Shown here one piece after another: positions 42,459 through 50,947 of a stretch of 53,169 nt of DNA. The stretch covers positions 1 to 53,169 of the forward strand of contig NZ_FQZY01000030.1 in assembly GCF_900142165.1 (NCBI RefSeq). Reading direction: 5' to 3'. The stretch is from Hespellia stercorisuis DSM 15480. GTDB lineage: Bacteria > Bacillota > Clostridia > Lachnospirales > Lachnospiraceae. Position numbers and translations under genes: made by a program. The notes beneath the pieces were generated by a model, which saw nothing but the letters and a program-made list of their open reading frames with translations, was not told where the DNA came from and searched no databases. Position 1 is the first letter of the stretch. Each line of letters begins with the position of its first letter.

Positions 42459-43010
42459 ATGGCAAATATACAAAACAAAACAAAAGTTATCACAGGTGTA
42501 AACTCAAGATTTTCTTACTTCCACGGCTGGGAGCCAGTATCCATCAATGGTGGTGCAGAAAAATACAGCGTATCCGTACTTATTCCAAAGGATGATAAGG
42601 AAACCATTAATGCTATCCATGCAGCAGTTGATGCTGCCATAGAGGAAGGTATCGCAAAGTTTGGTGGTAAGAAACCAAATAAGGCAGCCATTAAACTACC
42701 GCTGCGTGATGGTGATGTAGAGCGTGATGATGAGGCTTATAAAGGCCATTACTTCATCAATGCGAATAGCAAGACAGCGCCACAGATTGTAGACAAAAGT
42801 GTTAAGCCGATTATGGATCGCAGTGAGGTATACAGCGGTTGTTATGGCAGGGTTTCTCTTAACTTCTATGCTTTCAACTCAAATGGTAATAAAGGTGTAG
42901 CTTGTGGTCTTGGTAATATTCAAAAAATTAGAGACGGAGAACCTCTAGGCGGTAAGACTTCTGCAGTAGATGATTTTACGACTCTTGTCGATGATGACTT
43001 CCTTGCCTAA
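42459..43010 (+). CDS. DUF2815 single-stranded DNA-binding protein
   Basis: A 183-residue protein of the DUF2815 family, thought to be an OB-fold ssDNA-binding protein like T7 gp2.5. Marker segments are TGVNSRFSYFHGWEPVSING, YSVSVLIPKDDKETINAIHA and CYGRVSLNFYAFNSNGNKGV. The tail TTLVDDDFLA is acidic, as in ssDNA-binding proteins that recruit partners. It sits between the RecB-like nuclease and DNA polymerase genes, which supports a replication role. Confidence 0.85.
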   Translation: MANIQNKTKVITGVNSRFSYFHGWEPVSINGGAEKYSVSVLIPKDDKETINAIHAAVDAAIEEGIAKFGGKKPNKAAIKLPLRDGDVERDDEAYKGHYFINANSKTAPQIVDKSVKPIMDRSEVYSGCYGRVSLNFYAFNSNGNKGVACGLGNIQKIRDGEPLGGKTSAVDDFTTLVDDDFLA

Positions 43011-43029
43011 TAGAAACAATAAACTTGAC

Positions 43030-43062
43030 GGTGGTGGAGGTCTTCCCTCTGCCACCTTTTTT
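43030..43062 (+). terminator. Hairpin with T tract between the ssDNA-binding and polymerase genes
   Basis: GGTGGTGGAGG (43030-43040) pairs with CCTCTGCCACC (43046-43056) except for a TG/TG internal loop, and six T residues follow. It is a likely partial terminator or attenuator lowering polymerase expression relative to the ssDNA-binding protein. Confidence 0.7.
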
Positions 43063-43083
43063 CATTTAGGAAAGGTGGTAGCT

Positions 43084-45024
43084 ATGAAAAACTTAGAAAT
43101 TGATATAGAAACCTATTCATCTACCAATTTACAAAAGAGTGGTGTTTATCGTTACGTAGAAGCAGATGATTTTGAGGTGATGCTGTTTGGTTATGCGGTT
43201 GACGGTGATGAAGTTAAGGTCATCGATTTGATGAATGGAGAAAAGATTCCAAAAGAAATCCTAGATGCCTTAACCGATGAAACCATCACGAAGTGGGCAT
43301 TTAATGCTCAGTTTGAGCGAGTCTGTCTTTCACGTTATTTGGGCTACCCCACTGGAACTTATCTAAATCCTTCCTCATGGAAATGTTCCATGGTTTGGTC
43401 TGCCTATATGGGACTTCCTCTTTCTTTAGAAGGTGTAGGTGCAGTGCTAGGACTTGAGAAGCAAAAGCTGACGGAGGGTAAAGACCTGATACGATACTTT
43501 TGTGTTCCATGTACTCCGACTAAAACAAATGGTGGTAGGACCCGTAACCTACCCACTGATGAAATCGATAAGTGGCAAAAGTTCAAAGCATATAACAAGC
43601 GTGATGTGGAGGCAGAAATCCAGATACAACAAAGATTGATCAAGTTTCCAGTGCCAGAGGACATCTGGGATGAGTATCATCTCGACCAAGAAATTAACGA
43701 TCGAGGCATAAAGGTTGATATGGATTTTGTTAAGCAGGCCATCGCCATGGATGACATCTCTCATGAAAAACTACTAACCGCCATGCAGCAGATAACACAT
43801 CTCGAAAACCCAAACTCCGTACAACAGATGAAAGGCTGGCTTTCAGATAACGGTCTAGAGATGGAGACACTCGGGAAAAAGGCTGTCGCTGAGAAACTTG
43901 AGGAAACAGATGGTGAACTAAATGAAGTTCTTTCACTTCGTCAGCAACTGGCAAAATCCTCGGTAAAGAAATATACAGCAATGGAAAATGCGGTTTGTAG
44001 TGATTCAAGAGCCAGGGGAATGTTTCAGTTTTATGGAGCTAACAGAACCGGTCGCTTTGCCGGTAGGCTTGTGCAGTTGCAAAATCTCCCTCAGAACCAT
44101 ATGCCAGATTTAAAAGAGGCGCGAAATATTGTCAGAAATGGTGATGTTGAAACACTGGAGCTGCTCTATGAAGATATACCAGATACCCTCTCACAACTGA
44201 TTCGTACAGCCTTTGTACCAAGAGTTGGTCATAAGTTTATTGTGGCTGACTTCTCAGCCATTGAGGCTCGTGTGCTTTCATGGCTCGCAGGTGAGACATG
44301 GCGAACAGAGGTATTTGCTAGTGGTGGTGATATCTACTGCGCATCTGCCTCCCAGATGTTTGGTGTTCCCGTTGAAAAGCATGGTGTGAACGGTCACTTG
44401 AGACAGAAGGGTAAAATCGCTGAATTGGCACTTGGATATGGTGGTTCTGTTGGTGCGCTAAAAGCCATGGGTGCATTAGAGATGGGGCTTGAAGAGGAAG
44501 AATTAAAACCGCTTGTGAATGCCTGGAGAATGTCTAATCCCAACATCACCCAGTTCTGGTGGGATGTAGATCGGGCGTCTAAACAATGCGTGAAGGAAAA
44601 CAAATCACAAGAAACCCATGGCATCGAGTTTCATTGTTTTAGTGGCATGCTTTTTATCGTTATTCCCTCCGGCAGAAGGCTTGCCTATGTAAAACCTCGA
44701 ATTGGTGAGAATCAGTTTGGTGGTGAGTCTGTTACCTATGAAGGAGTAGGTGGAACAAAGAAATGGGAGCGTCTTGAAAGTTACGGTCCTAAGTTTGTAG
44801 AGAATATTGTTCAAGCCATCTCCCGTGATATTTTGATGTATTCAATGAAGATGCTTAGTACTTATCGTATTGTGGCTCATGTCCATGATGAAGTCATTAT
44901 TGAAGCCAATCCTCAAATATCTGTTACTGAAGTATGTAAGCAGATGAGTCAAGTGCCACCTTGGGCAAAAGGGCTGCTCCTTGATGCCGATGGCTATGAA
45001 TGTGAATTTTATCAAAAAGATTAA
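43084..45024 (+). CDS. Phage family A DNA polymerase
   Basis: A 646-residue DNA polymerase I-type enzyme with 3'-5' exonuclease. The exonuclease motif DIET is at 7-10 (D7, E9), with NAQFERVCLSRYLG following. Polymerase motif A is ADFSAIEARVLSWLAG (388-403, D389) and motif B lies around RQKGKIAELALGYGG. Motif C is HDEVIIE (601-607, D602-E603). ATG 43084 follows AGGAAAGGTGG. It replicates phage DNA with the VapE primase-helicase encoded at the other end of the prophage. Confidence 0.93.
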   Translation: MKNLEIDIETYSSTNLQKSGVYRYVEADDFEVMLFGYAVDGDEVKVIDLMNGEKIPKEILDALTDETITKWAFNAQFERVCLSRYLGYPTGTYLNPSSWKCSMVWSAYMGLPLSLEGVGAVLGLEKQKLTEGKDLIRYFCVPCTPTKTNGGRTRNLPTDEIDKWQKFKAYNKRDVEAEIQIQQRLIKFPVPEDIWDEYHLDQEINDRGIKVDMDFVKQAIAMDDISHEKLLTAMQQITHLENPNSVQQMKGWLSDNGLEMETLGKKAVAEKLEETDGELNEVLSLRQQLAKSSVKKYTAMENAVCSDSRARGMFQFYGANRTGRFAGRLVQLQNLPQNHMPDLKEARNIVRNGDVETLELLYEDIPDTLSQLIRTAFVPRVGHKFIVADFSAIEARVLSWLAGETWRTEVFASGGDIYCASASQMFGVPVEKHGVNGHLRQKGKIAELALGYGGSVGALKAMGALEMGLEEEELKPLVNAWRMSNPNITQFWWDVDRASKQCVKENKSQETHGIEFHCFSGMLFIVIPSGRRLAYVKPRIGENQFGGESVTYEGVGGTKKWERLESYGPKFVENIVQAISRDILMYSMKMLSTYRIVAHVHDEVIIEANPQISVTEVCKQMSQVPPWAKGLLLDADGYECEFYQKD

Positions 45025-45031
45025 AGAAATC

Positions 45032-45072
45032 ATCAGATTTCACCTCCTGCCGTGGCTACTAGGTAGGAGGTG
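45032..45072 (+). promoter_or_regulatory. Conserved stem-loop copy C, covering a ribosome-binding site
   Basis: CACCTCCT (45041-45048) and AGGAGGTG (45065-45072) form a perfect 8-bp stem around a 16-base loop that contains GGCTACTAGGTAG. TCAGATTT directly precedes the stem, and TTTTTC follows it. The right arm is also the Shine-Dalgarno sequence (GGAGG 45066-45070) of the gene at 45080, so folding would block its translation. Compared with copy A, the outer G-C pair is a C-G pair here: a compensatory change. Confidence 0.65.
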
Positions 45073-45079
45073 TTTTTCT

Positions 45080-45295
45080 ATGAACATTTATGAAGTAAAA
45101 GACGGCTGTCCTTTAAAGGGCAAGACCGAGCAGATGACAGAGGAAGAATTACAAAAGGAATATGACTTTCATATAGCAGAGAGCATTGTCGCAAACCTAT
45201 ATAAAGAAGGCAAAATCACAGTGGATGAATTACACAAAATATCAGCCTTGAACAGGCAGAAATTCTCTCCCCGTTTAGCCGAGATTATGTTCTAA
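45080..45295 (+). CDS. SHOCT-like small phage protein
   Basis: A 71-residue protein with MTEEELQKEYDFHIAESIVA, NLYKEGKITVDELHKISALN and RQKFSPRLAEIMF. The C-terminal helix pair resembles the SHOCT oligomerisation motif seen in small phage proteins near recombinase genes. Its ribosome site is inside stem-loop C, so translation probably needs the stem to open. It stands between the polymerase and the recombinases. An involvement in the switch from replication to integration is speculative. Confidence 0.65.
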   Translation: MNIYEVKDGCPLKGKTEQMTEEELQKEYDFHIAESIVANLYKEGKITVDELHKISALNRQKFSPRLAEIMF

Positions 45296-45333
45296 AAAGC
45301 TTGCTATTAATAGCTTTTAGAGTGATGTATGTA
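45294..45333 (+). repeat. 40-base dispersed repeat, copy 2
   Basis: Related to 20897-20936 at about 31 of 40 positions. Here the hairpin is AAAAGCT (45295-45301) with AGCTTTT (45312-45318). It overlaps the end of the SHOCT-like gene and leads into the recombinase ribosome site. Confidence 0.45.
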
Positions 45334-45353
45334 ATGGGCGAAAGCGAGGTGAG

Positions 45354-46919
45354 ATGATGAAAAAGATAACAAAAATAGATGAACTGCCCCAGGGACAACT
45401 ACCTAATACGAAACTTAGGGTTGCCGCCTATGCCAGGGTCTCAACCGATAGTGATGAACAGCTTGAAAGCCTTAAAGCACAGCGTGAACACTATGAGCGC
45501 TATATTAAGTCTAATCCAGAATGGGTATTTGCTGGTCTTTATTATGACGAAGGGATCTCCGGCACCAAGATGGAGAAACGGACTGAACTGCTCCGTATGA
45601 TACGAGATTGTAAGCAAGGTCGGATTGATTTTATTATCACCAAATCAATCAGCCGCTTTGCTCGTAATACAGTAGATTGCCTAGAGTTAGTAAGAAAGCT
45701 GATTGATATCGGTATTTACATTTATTTTGAAAAAGAGAATCTAAATACGGGTGATATGGAAAGTGAGCTGATGCTTTCTATCCTTTCTGGATTTGCTGCA
45801 GAAGAGTCTGCATCTATTTCACAAAACTCAACATGGTCCATTCAAAAGAGATTTCAAAATGGCAGTTATGTTGGTACTCCACCCTACGGCTACACCAATA
45901 TAGATGGTGAAATGGTAATCGTCCCAGAAGAAGCAGAAATCATCAAACGTATTTTTGCAGAGTGCCTTTCAGGAAAAGGTGGAGGTACTATAGCAAGAGG
46001 TTTGAACAAAGACAAAATCCCTGCAAGACGAGGTAATCACTGGAGTGCAGGCACGGTGATAGACATGCTCCGAAACGAAAAATACATGGGAGATGTTTTG
46101 TTACAAAAGACCTACACAGATAGTAACTACAATCGCCATCCAAATACAGGCGAAAAAGACCAGTATTACTACAAGGATAATCATGAACCTATTATAAGTA
46201 GAGAAGACTTTGCTAAGGCACAAGATCTCATTGATGAAAGAGCCAAGATGAAGTGTAAGGGCGTGAAAAAGAACGTTTATCTTAATCGATATGCTTTAAG
46301 TGGCAAGATGGTCTGTGGAGAGTGTGGTCGCAATTTTAGGAGAAAGACAAACTACTCAGCTGGTAGGAGTTACATTGCTTGGAGTTGCATCGGTCATATC
46401 GAAGACAAAGAGAGTTGCTCCATGTTGTTCTTGCGAGATGGGGAAATCAAAGCCACATTTACAACCATGATGAATAAGCTTGCTTTCAGTAACAAGCTAA
46501 TCCTAGAGCCACTTTTCAAATCAATTAGCCAAATCGATGAAGAAAGCGACCGTGAAAGAATGGATGCTATTGATAAGCGAATGGAGCAACTCATGGAAGA
46601 ACGCAACACCCTTATTACACTGATGGCCAAAGGTTTCCTTGAGCCAGCTCTTTTTAATCAGGAACGAAATGTTTTAGATAGTGAGATGAAAAATCTTTCA
46701 ACTGAAAAAACAAACCTTGTATCAAATTCCACAAGTGGGGTTTTGCGAGCAAACGAGATAAAGGACCTCATTGATTACGTGTCAGCAGATAATTTTAATG
46801 GTGACTACACGGAAGAACTATTTGAAGAATTTGTAGAGAACATCATTGTAAATTCCAGGGATGAGCTGACATTCAATTTGAAATGCGGTCTCTCCCTGAA
46901 AGAAAAGGTGGTGAGATAA
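45354..46919 (+). CDS. Large serine recombinase 1
   Basis: A 521-residue large serine recombinase. The N-terminal resolvase domain has AAYARVSTDSDEQ with the nucleophile serine at about 30, and [20 protein letters not shown]. The recombinase domain (about 170-290) contains PPYGYTNIDGEMVIVPEEAE. A zinc ribbon follows with CGECGRNFRR and later cysteines near 345-362, then a coiled coil (about 395-450). It probably integrates or excises the prophage by strand exchange at short att cores. The start is ATG 45354 or the adjacent ATG 45357, with GCGAGG just before. It ends exactly at the next gene's ATG. Confidence 0.92.
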   Translation: MMKKITKIDELPQGQLPNTKLRVAAYARVSTDSDEQLESLKAQREHYERYIKSNPEWVFAGLYYDEGISGTKMEKRTELLRMIRDCKQGRIDFIITKSISRFARNTVDCLELVRKLIDIGIYIYFEKENLNTGDMESELMLSILSGFAAEESASISQNSTWSIQKRFQNGSYVGTPPYGYTNIDGEMVIVPEEAEIIKRIFAECLSGKGGGTIARGLNKDKIPARRGNHWSAGTVIDMLRNEKYMGDVLLQKTYTDSNYNRHPNTGEKDQYYYKDNHEPIISREDFAKAQDLIDERAKMKCKGVKKNVYLNRYALSGKMVCGECGRNFRRKTNYSAGRSYIAWSCIGHIEDKESCSMLFLRDGEIKATFTTMMNKLAFSNKLILEPLFKSISQIDEESDRERMDAIDKRMEQLMEERNTLITLMAKGFLEPALFNQERNVLDSEMKNLSTEKTNLVSNSTSGVLRANEIKDLIDYVSADNFNGDYTEELFEEFVENIIVNSRDELTFNLKCGLSLKEKVVR

Positions 46920-47336
46920 ATGGCATATATTCCATATGGATACAAAATTCAAGATGGAGTGGTTACTGTCGATGAAAAGGCAGCAGGTCAAGTAAAGGTA
47001 TTCTTTGAGAAATACATATCAGGACTATCCCTTACAGTGGCTGGCGAACAGGCAGGTATTGATAAGACACATTCTGTGATGGGTCGCATTTTGAAAAACG
47101 TCAACTACCTTGGAAATGATACGTATCCAGCAATTATTGATAAAGAGATATTTGATAAAGCTGAAGAAGTTAGAGATAAGCGTGCAAAGGATTTAGGACG
47201 AGTGGTAGAGCTTGCCGCTTTCACCTCTCCCCCTCCCAAAGAACGATTCAAAATGAAAAAGGCAGATAATAAGATGCCAGTTGATCCTTTTGAACGAGCA
47301 GAATACTTATATAGTCTGATAGAAAGCGAGGAATAA
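46920..47336 (+). CDS. Recombinase-domain protein lacking a catalytic domain
   Basis: A 138-residue protein starting [20 protein letters not shown]. It corresponds to the DNA-binding recombinase domain of large serine recombinases (compare PPYGYTNIDGEMVIVPEEAE in the upstream enzyme), continuing through [20 protein letters not shown]. There is no resolvase domain and no catalytic serine, so it cannot cut DNA by itself. It lies between two full recombinases, directly abutting the first and 1 base from the second. A role as a directionality factor or DNA-binding partner is inferred. Confidence 0.85.
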   Translation: MAYIPYGYKIQDGVVTVDEKAAGQVKVFFEKYISGLSLTVAGEQAGIDKTHSVMGRILKNVNYLGNDTYPAIIDKEIFDKAEEVRDKRAKDLGRVVELAAFTSPPPKERFKMKKADNKMPVDPFERAEYLYSLIESEE

Positions 47337-47337
47337 A

Positions 47338-48918
47338 GTGACAGAGAAAAATATAATGGTTATTCCTGCTCGTAAAAGAGTAGGAAGTACAGCCGCAAAA
47401 GAAAAGATAAAGAAACTTCGTGTTGCTGCCTATTGCCGTGTTTCTACAGAAACAGAAGAACAAAATTCTAGCTATGAGGTTCAGGTCGCACACTATACAG
47501 AGTTTATAAAGAAGAATACTAAGTGGGAGTTTGCTGGCATCTTTGCAGATGATGGTATCTCCGGTACAAACACAAAAAAGCGTGACGAATTTAATCGTAT
47601 GATTGCAGAGTGCATGGACGGTAACATCGATATGGTTATTACAAAATCCATAAGCCGATTTGCACGTAACACCCTAGACTGCCTTCAATATATTAGACAG
47701 CTCAAGGATAAGAACATATCTGTCTATTTTGAAAAAGAGAACATAAACACAATGGATGCAAAAGGTGAGGTTTTGCTGACGATTATGGCATCTTTGGCAC
47801 AACAGGAAAGCCAGAGCCTTTCACAAAACGTTAAGCTTGGGCTACAGTACCGATACCAACAAGGAAAGGTGCAGGTCAACCATAAGCGATTTATGGGCTA
47901 CACCAAAGATGAAGATGGAAATTTAATCATTGTTCCCGAAGAAGCTGAGATTATCAAACGCATCTACCGAGAATACCTTGAAGGTCAGAGTCTAGTGGGT
48001 ATTGGTCGAGGTCTTGAAAAGGATGGTATTTTAACAGCAGCGGGAAAACCAAGATGGCGACCAGAATCAGTTAAGAAGATACTTCAAAACGAAAAATACA
48101 TCGGAGATGCCCTTCTGCAAAAGACTGTCACAGTAGATTTTCTAACCAAGAAACGAGTTAAGAATGAAGGTCATCTTCCCCAGTATTATGTTGAAAATAG
48201 CCATGAGGCGATTATTCCTAAAGAGTTATTTTTGCAGGTGCAAGAAGAAATTCATCGAAGAAGCAATATCTACACAGGAGAAGGCAAGAACAAACGAATT
48301 TATAGTAGTAAGTACGCATTAAGTGCCATCACCTTCTGTGGAGATTGTGGCGATATTTATAGACGGGTCTATTGGAATATCCACGGAAGAAAAGAATTTG
48401 TCTGGCGATGCGTGACTAGAATTGAGCAGGGTCCTGAGGTATGTAAGAACCGAACCGTAAAAGAAGATGAACTTTATGGTGCAGTAATGACTGCGATTAA
48501 TAAGCTACTTGCAGGTGGGAACAATATGATAAAGACACTGGAAGAGAATATTCATGCTGTGATTGGCGAAACGACAGAATACCAAATTTCAGAGATTAAC
48601 AACTCACTAGAGGAAAAACAAAAAGAACTCATCAAGCTGGCTAATAAGGGGCAAGACTATGAACATCTAGCAGATGAGATTGATGAGCTGAGAGACAAGC
48701 GACAGACCCTTTTAGTAGAAGATGCCTCCCTCAATAGCGAGAACGAGCGAATCGATGAACTGATTGAGTTTATCCGCAAGAACAAATTCCGCACTCTAGA
48801 ATATGATGATAAGCTTGTAAGGAAGATAATCCAGAACGTTACAGTCTATGAAGACCACTTCGTCATATCCTTTAAATCAGGCATCGAAATGGAAATATGT
48901 AAATGTTGTGATATATGA
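47338..48918 (+). CDS. Large serine recombinase 2
   Basis: A 526-residue large serine recombinase. [13 protein letters not shown] places the nucleophile serine at about 36, and [20 protein letters not shown] follows. Its recombinase domain has [20 protein letters not shown], and the zinc ribbon has [10 protein letters not shown] with later cysteines. A coiled coil spans about 410-480. The start is GTG 47338. It differs clearly from recombinase 1, so the two may act as a heteromeric pair, or one integrates and the other excises. The attachment site of such elements is usually beside the recombinase genes. Confidence 0.92.
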   Translation: MTEKNIMVIPARKRVGSTAAKEKIKKLRVAAYCRVSTETEEQNSSYEVQVAHYTEFIKKNTKWEFAGIFADDGISGTNTKKRDEFNRMIAECMDGNIDMVITKSISRFARNTLDCLQYIRQLKDKNISVYFEKENINTMDAKGEVLLTIMASLAQQESQSLSQNVKLGLQYRYQQGKVQVNHKRFMGYTKDEDGNLIIVPEEAEIIKRIYREYLEGQSLVGIGRGLEKDGILTAAGKPRWRPESVKKILQNEKYIGDALLQKTVTVDFLTKKRVKNEGHLPQYYVENSHEAIIPKELFLQVQEEIHRRSNIYTGEGKNKRIYSSKYALSAITFCGDCGDIYRRVYWNIHGRKEFVWRCVTRIEQGPEVCKNRTVKEDELYGAVMTAINKLLAGGNNMIKTLEENIHAVIGETTEYQISEINNSLEEKQKELIKLANKGQDYEHLADEIDELRDKRQTLLVEDASLNSENERIDELIEFIRKNKFRTLEYDDKLVRKIIQNVTVYEDHFVISFKSGIEMEICKCCDI

Positions 48919-49000
48919 AGATAAACTCACGTTAAATTCAAATCAAAAGTCAGAATTGATATAGAGTTGTAATCTTTAGAAAGAAAGCAGAAAAATTATA

Positions 49001-49029
49001 TTGGATTTTCGAAGATAATATGATACAAT
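49001..49029 (+). promoter_or_regulatory. Promoter of the lsa(E) leader
   Basis: TTGGAT (49001-49006), a 17-base spacer and TACAAT (49024-49029) make a good vegetative promoter. Transcription would start near 49036, about 370 bases before lsa(E), leaving room for the leader peptide and hairpins below. The preceding 48919-49000 shows no gene. Confidence 0.7.
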
Positions 49030-49051
49030 AAAATTACTTGGAGGTGGAAGA

Positions 49052-49072
49052 ATGTATAACTTTTCTTGCTAA
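49052..49072 (+). CDS. Leader peptide MYNFSC upstream of lsa(E)
   Basis: A 6-codon frame (ATG TAT AAC TTT TCT TGC TAA) preceded by a strong GGAGGTGG site (49040-49047). A short translated frame followed by hairpins is the layout of ribosome-mediated attenuation, known for several ABC-F and erm genes. Stalling by a bound antibiotic would alter the downstream fold. This is inferred from layout only. Confidence 0.55.
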   Translation: MYNFSC

Positions 49073-49101
49073 CTATATGATGCATAATAAGATATTTAAA
49101 G

Positions 49102-49121
49102 AAACGGCTATAGAACCGTTT
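49102..49121 (+). promoter_or_regulatory. Leader hairpin 1 upstream of lsa(E)
   Basis: AAACGG (49102-49107) and CCGTTT (49116-49121) form a 6-bp stem with an 8-base loop, followed by a T-rich stretch (TGTTTTGTT). It sits 30 bases after the leader peptide stop and may be part of the attenuator. Confidence 0.45.
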
Positions 49122-49222
49122 GTTTTGTTATGCAAATTGCAAGAAAGTTAAGTATTCGACACTCAATAATACATTACAGTAACCTTATGTTTAACAAAAG
49201 GTAATAATAGTATTTGTTTTTG

Positions 49223-49253
49223 AGCCGTAAGAATTTACTTTCTTGCGGCTTTT
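49223..49253 (+). terminator. Attenuator terminator upstream of lsa(E)
   Basis: AGCCGTAAGAA (49223-49233) and TTCTTGCGGCT (49240-49250) form an 11-bp stem with one G-U pair around a 6-base loop, followed by TTTTAAT. In uninduced cells it would stop transcription before lsa(E); read-through would need an alternative fold or antibiotic-stalled ribosome upstream. Confidence 0.72.
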
Positions 49254-49281
49254 AATATTTGTAAAAGAAAGGAAGATAAAC

Positions 49282-49353
49282 GTGATAGACAATGATACTA
49301 TGTCATTCATGACAAAATCCTTGCAGAGTTGGATAACATTATAGAGTAATTAA
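49282..49353 (+). pseudogene. Small gene remnant before lsa(E)
   Basis: A frame from about 49293 reads YYVIHDKILAELDNIIE and stops at TAA. It looks like the natural C-terminal end of a protein, but it has no start because TGA precedes it. An overlapping frame from GTG 49282 gives a 20-residue peptide. This is probably debris of a gene lost when the resistance segment was assembled. I do not recognise the parent gene. Confidence 0.25.
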
Positions 49354-49409
49354 TGCCGAAAACCGACTTTGCTTATAAAATTTTTATAATGTAAAGGAGG
49401 AAGAAATAT

Positions 49410-50894
49410 ATGTCCTTAATAAATGTTTCAAATCTAACTTTTTCATATGAAGGAAGTTATGACAATATTTTTGAAAATGTAAGTTTTCAGATAGATACAG
49501 ATTGGAAACTCGGTTTTATTGGAAGAAACGGACGCGGTAAAACTACTTTCTTAAATTTACTGCTTGGCAAATATGCGTATTCCGGCAATATAAGTTCTAC
49601 AGTTAAGTTTGAGTATTTTCCTTATGATGTGGAAGATAAGAGTCTATATACAATTGAAGTAATGAAGAGTATTTGTACGGAATGTATGGATTGGGAGATT
49701 TTTCGTGAAATATCATTGCTTGATGTTCAAGAAGATGCTTTATATCGTCCGTTTAATACATTGTCAAATGGTGAGCAAACAAAGGTCCTTCTTGCAGCTT
49801 TATTCCTTACAGCGAGTTGTTTCCTGCTTATTGATGAACCTACAAACCATCTTGACATCGATGCACGTAATGTAGTGCAAAACTATTTGAAACGCAAGAA
49901 GGGGTTTATTTTGGTATCTCATGATAGAAGCTTACTTGATCAATGTGTTGACCATATACTATCTATCAATAAAACGAATATCGAAATCCAAAAGGGAAAT
50001 TTTACTTCTTGGTGGGAGAACAAAACGTTACAAGATAATTTTGAACTGGCAGAAAACAAGAAACTCCTTAAAGAAATAGGAAGGTTGTCTTATGCAGCAA
50101 AACGTAGTTCAAACTGGTCAAATAAAGTAGAAAAAAGTAAATATGGAACAACAAATTCTGGTTCAAAACTGGATAAGGGTTATGTTGGACATAAGGCTGC
50201 AAAAGCGATGAAACGTGCCAAAAATATTGAGTCAAGACATCAGGAAGCCGTTTTACAAAAATCAGAACTGCTCCACAACATTGAACAATATGATGACTTA
50301 AAAATTTCACCACTTGAATTTCACAAAGAGTGCTTAATAGAAGCGAATGATTTATCATTGTCTTATGGAGATAAAGAAGTATGCAGTAATCTTAATTTCA
50401 GAGTCAATATTGGTGATAGAGTTGCCATTATCGGAAAAAATGGGAGTGGTAAGTCTAGTATCCTAAAATTGATTAATGGAGATGATATTAAATTTACCGG
50501 AAATTTTATGCTAGCAAGTGGACTAAAAATTTCTTATATTTCGCAAGATACTTCATATTTAAAAGGTAATCTATCTGAATTTGCCTATAATAATAAGATC
50601 GATGAAACTCTATTTAAAACGATTCTTCGTAAACTGGATTTTAATAGAGAGCAGTTTGATAAGAACATGGTGGATTTTAGTGCTGGTCAGAAAAAGAAAG
50701 TACTAATTGCTAAAAGCCTTTGTGAAAGTGCACATTTGTATATATGGGATGAGCCATTGAACTATATTGATATTTTTTCACGTATCCAAATTGAAAAAAT
50801 GATTTTGGAATATTGTCCTACACTATTGTTTGTGGAGCATGATGATGCTTTTTGCAATAACATTTGTACGAAAAATATTAATTTAGGTTTGTAG
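49410..50894 (+). CDS. lsa(E): ABC-F ribosomal protection protein Lsa(E)
   Basis: A 494-residue ABC-F ATPase that I recognise as Lsa(E). It protects the ribosome from pleuromutilins, lincosamides and streptogramin A. Two ABC domains are present. The first has Walker A GRNGRGKT (38-45), LSNGEQ and LLIDEPTNHLDID. The second has GKNGSGKSS (about 342-350), FSAGQKKK and IWDEPLNYIDI. The linker between them (about 200-310, basic, helical) contacts the ribosome and sets drug specificity. There are no membrane segments. ATG 49410 has AAAGGAGG. Expression is probably controlled by the leader peptide and terminator at 49052-49253. It is followed by lnu(B), its usual partner. Confidence 0.95.
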   Translation: MSLINVSNLTFSYEGSYDNIFENVSFQIDTDWKLGFIGRNGRGKTTFLNLLLGKYAYSGNISSTVKFEYFPYDVEDKSLYTIEVMKSICTECMDWEIFREISLLDVQEDALYRPFNTLSNGEQTKVLLAALFLTASCFLLIDEPTNHLDIDARNVVQNYLKRKKGFILVSHDRSLLDQCVDHILSINKTNIEIQKGNFTSWWENKTLQDNFELAENKKLLKEIGRLSYAAKRSSNWSNKVEKSKYGTTNSGSKLDKGYVGHKAAKAMKRAKNIESRHQEAVLQKSELLHNIEQYDDLKISPLEFHKECLIEANDLSLSYGDKEVCSNLNFRVNIGDRVAIIGKNGSGKSSILKLINGDDIKFTGNFMLASGLKISYISQDTSYLKGNLSEFAYNNKIDETLFKTILRKLDFNREQFDKNMVDFSAGQKKKVLIAKSLCESAHLYIWDEPLNYIDIFSRIQIEKMILEYCPTLLFVEHDDAFCNNICTKNINLGL

Positions 50895-50947
50895 AGATTT
50901 TGAGTTGCCACAATAACTAAAAGATATTTACATGAAAGGGTGAAGAA

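Larger units (their letters stand above)
10637..48918 (+). mobile_element. HK97-type siphovirus prophage, core region
   Basis: The span holds a complete temperate-phage gene set in one orientation. It includes early regulators, VapE primase-helicase, HNH and small and large terminase, portal, protease and capsid. Connector, tail chaperone, tape measure, distal tail, tail tip, holin, lysin, DNA polymerase and serine recombinases follow. No structural gene is visibly broken, so it may be inducible. The true ends are uncertain: the left border may include the restriction island and the right border the resistance pair (see repeats at 346 and 51828). No CI-like repressor is recognised. Gene order and the MetK/ParB-methyltransferase pair resemble the phi-m46.1-like family of Gram-positive prophages (recalled from general knowledge, not compared). 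Confidence 0.85.

Noticed and set aside
42970-43083. Upstream extension of the DNA polymerase
   Set aside because: It would overlap the ssDNA-binding gene and run through the terminator hairpin; the exonuclease motif begins normally from ATG 43084.
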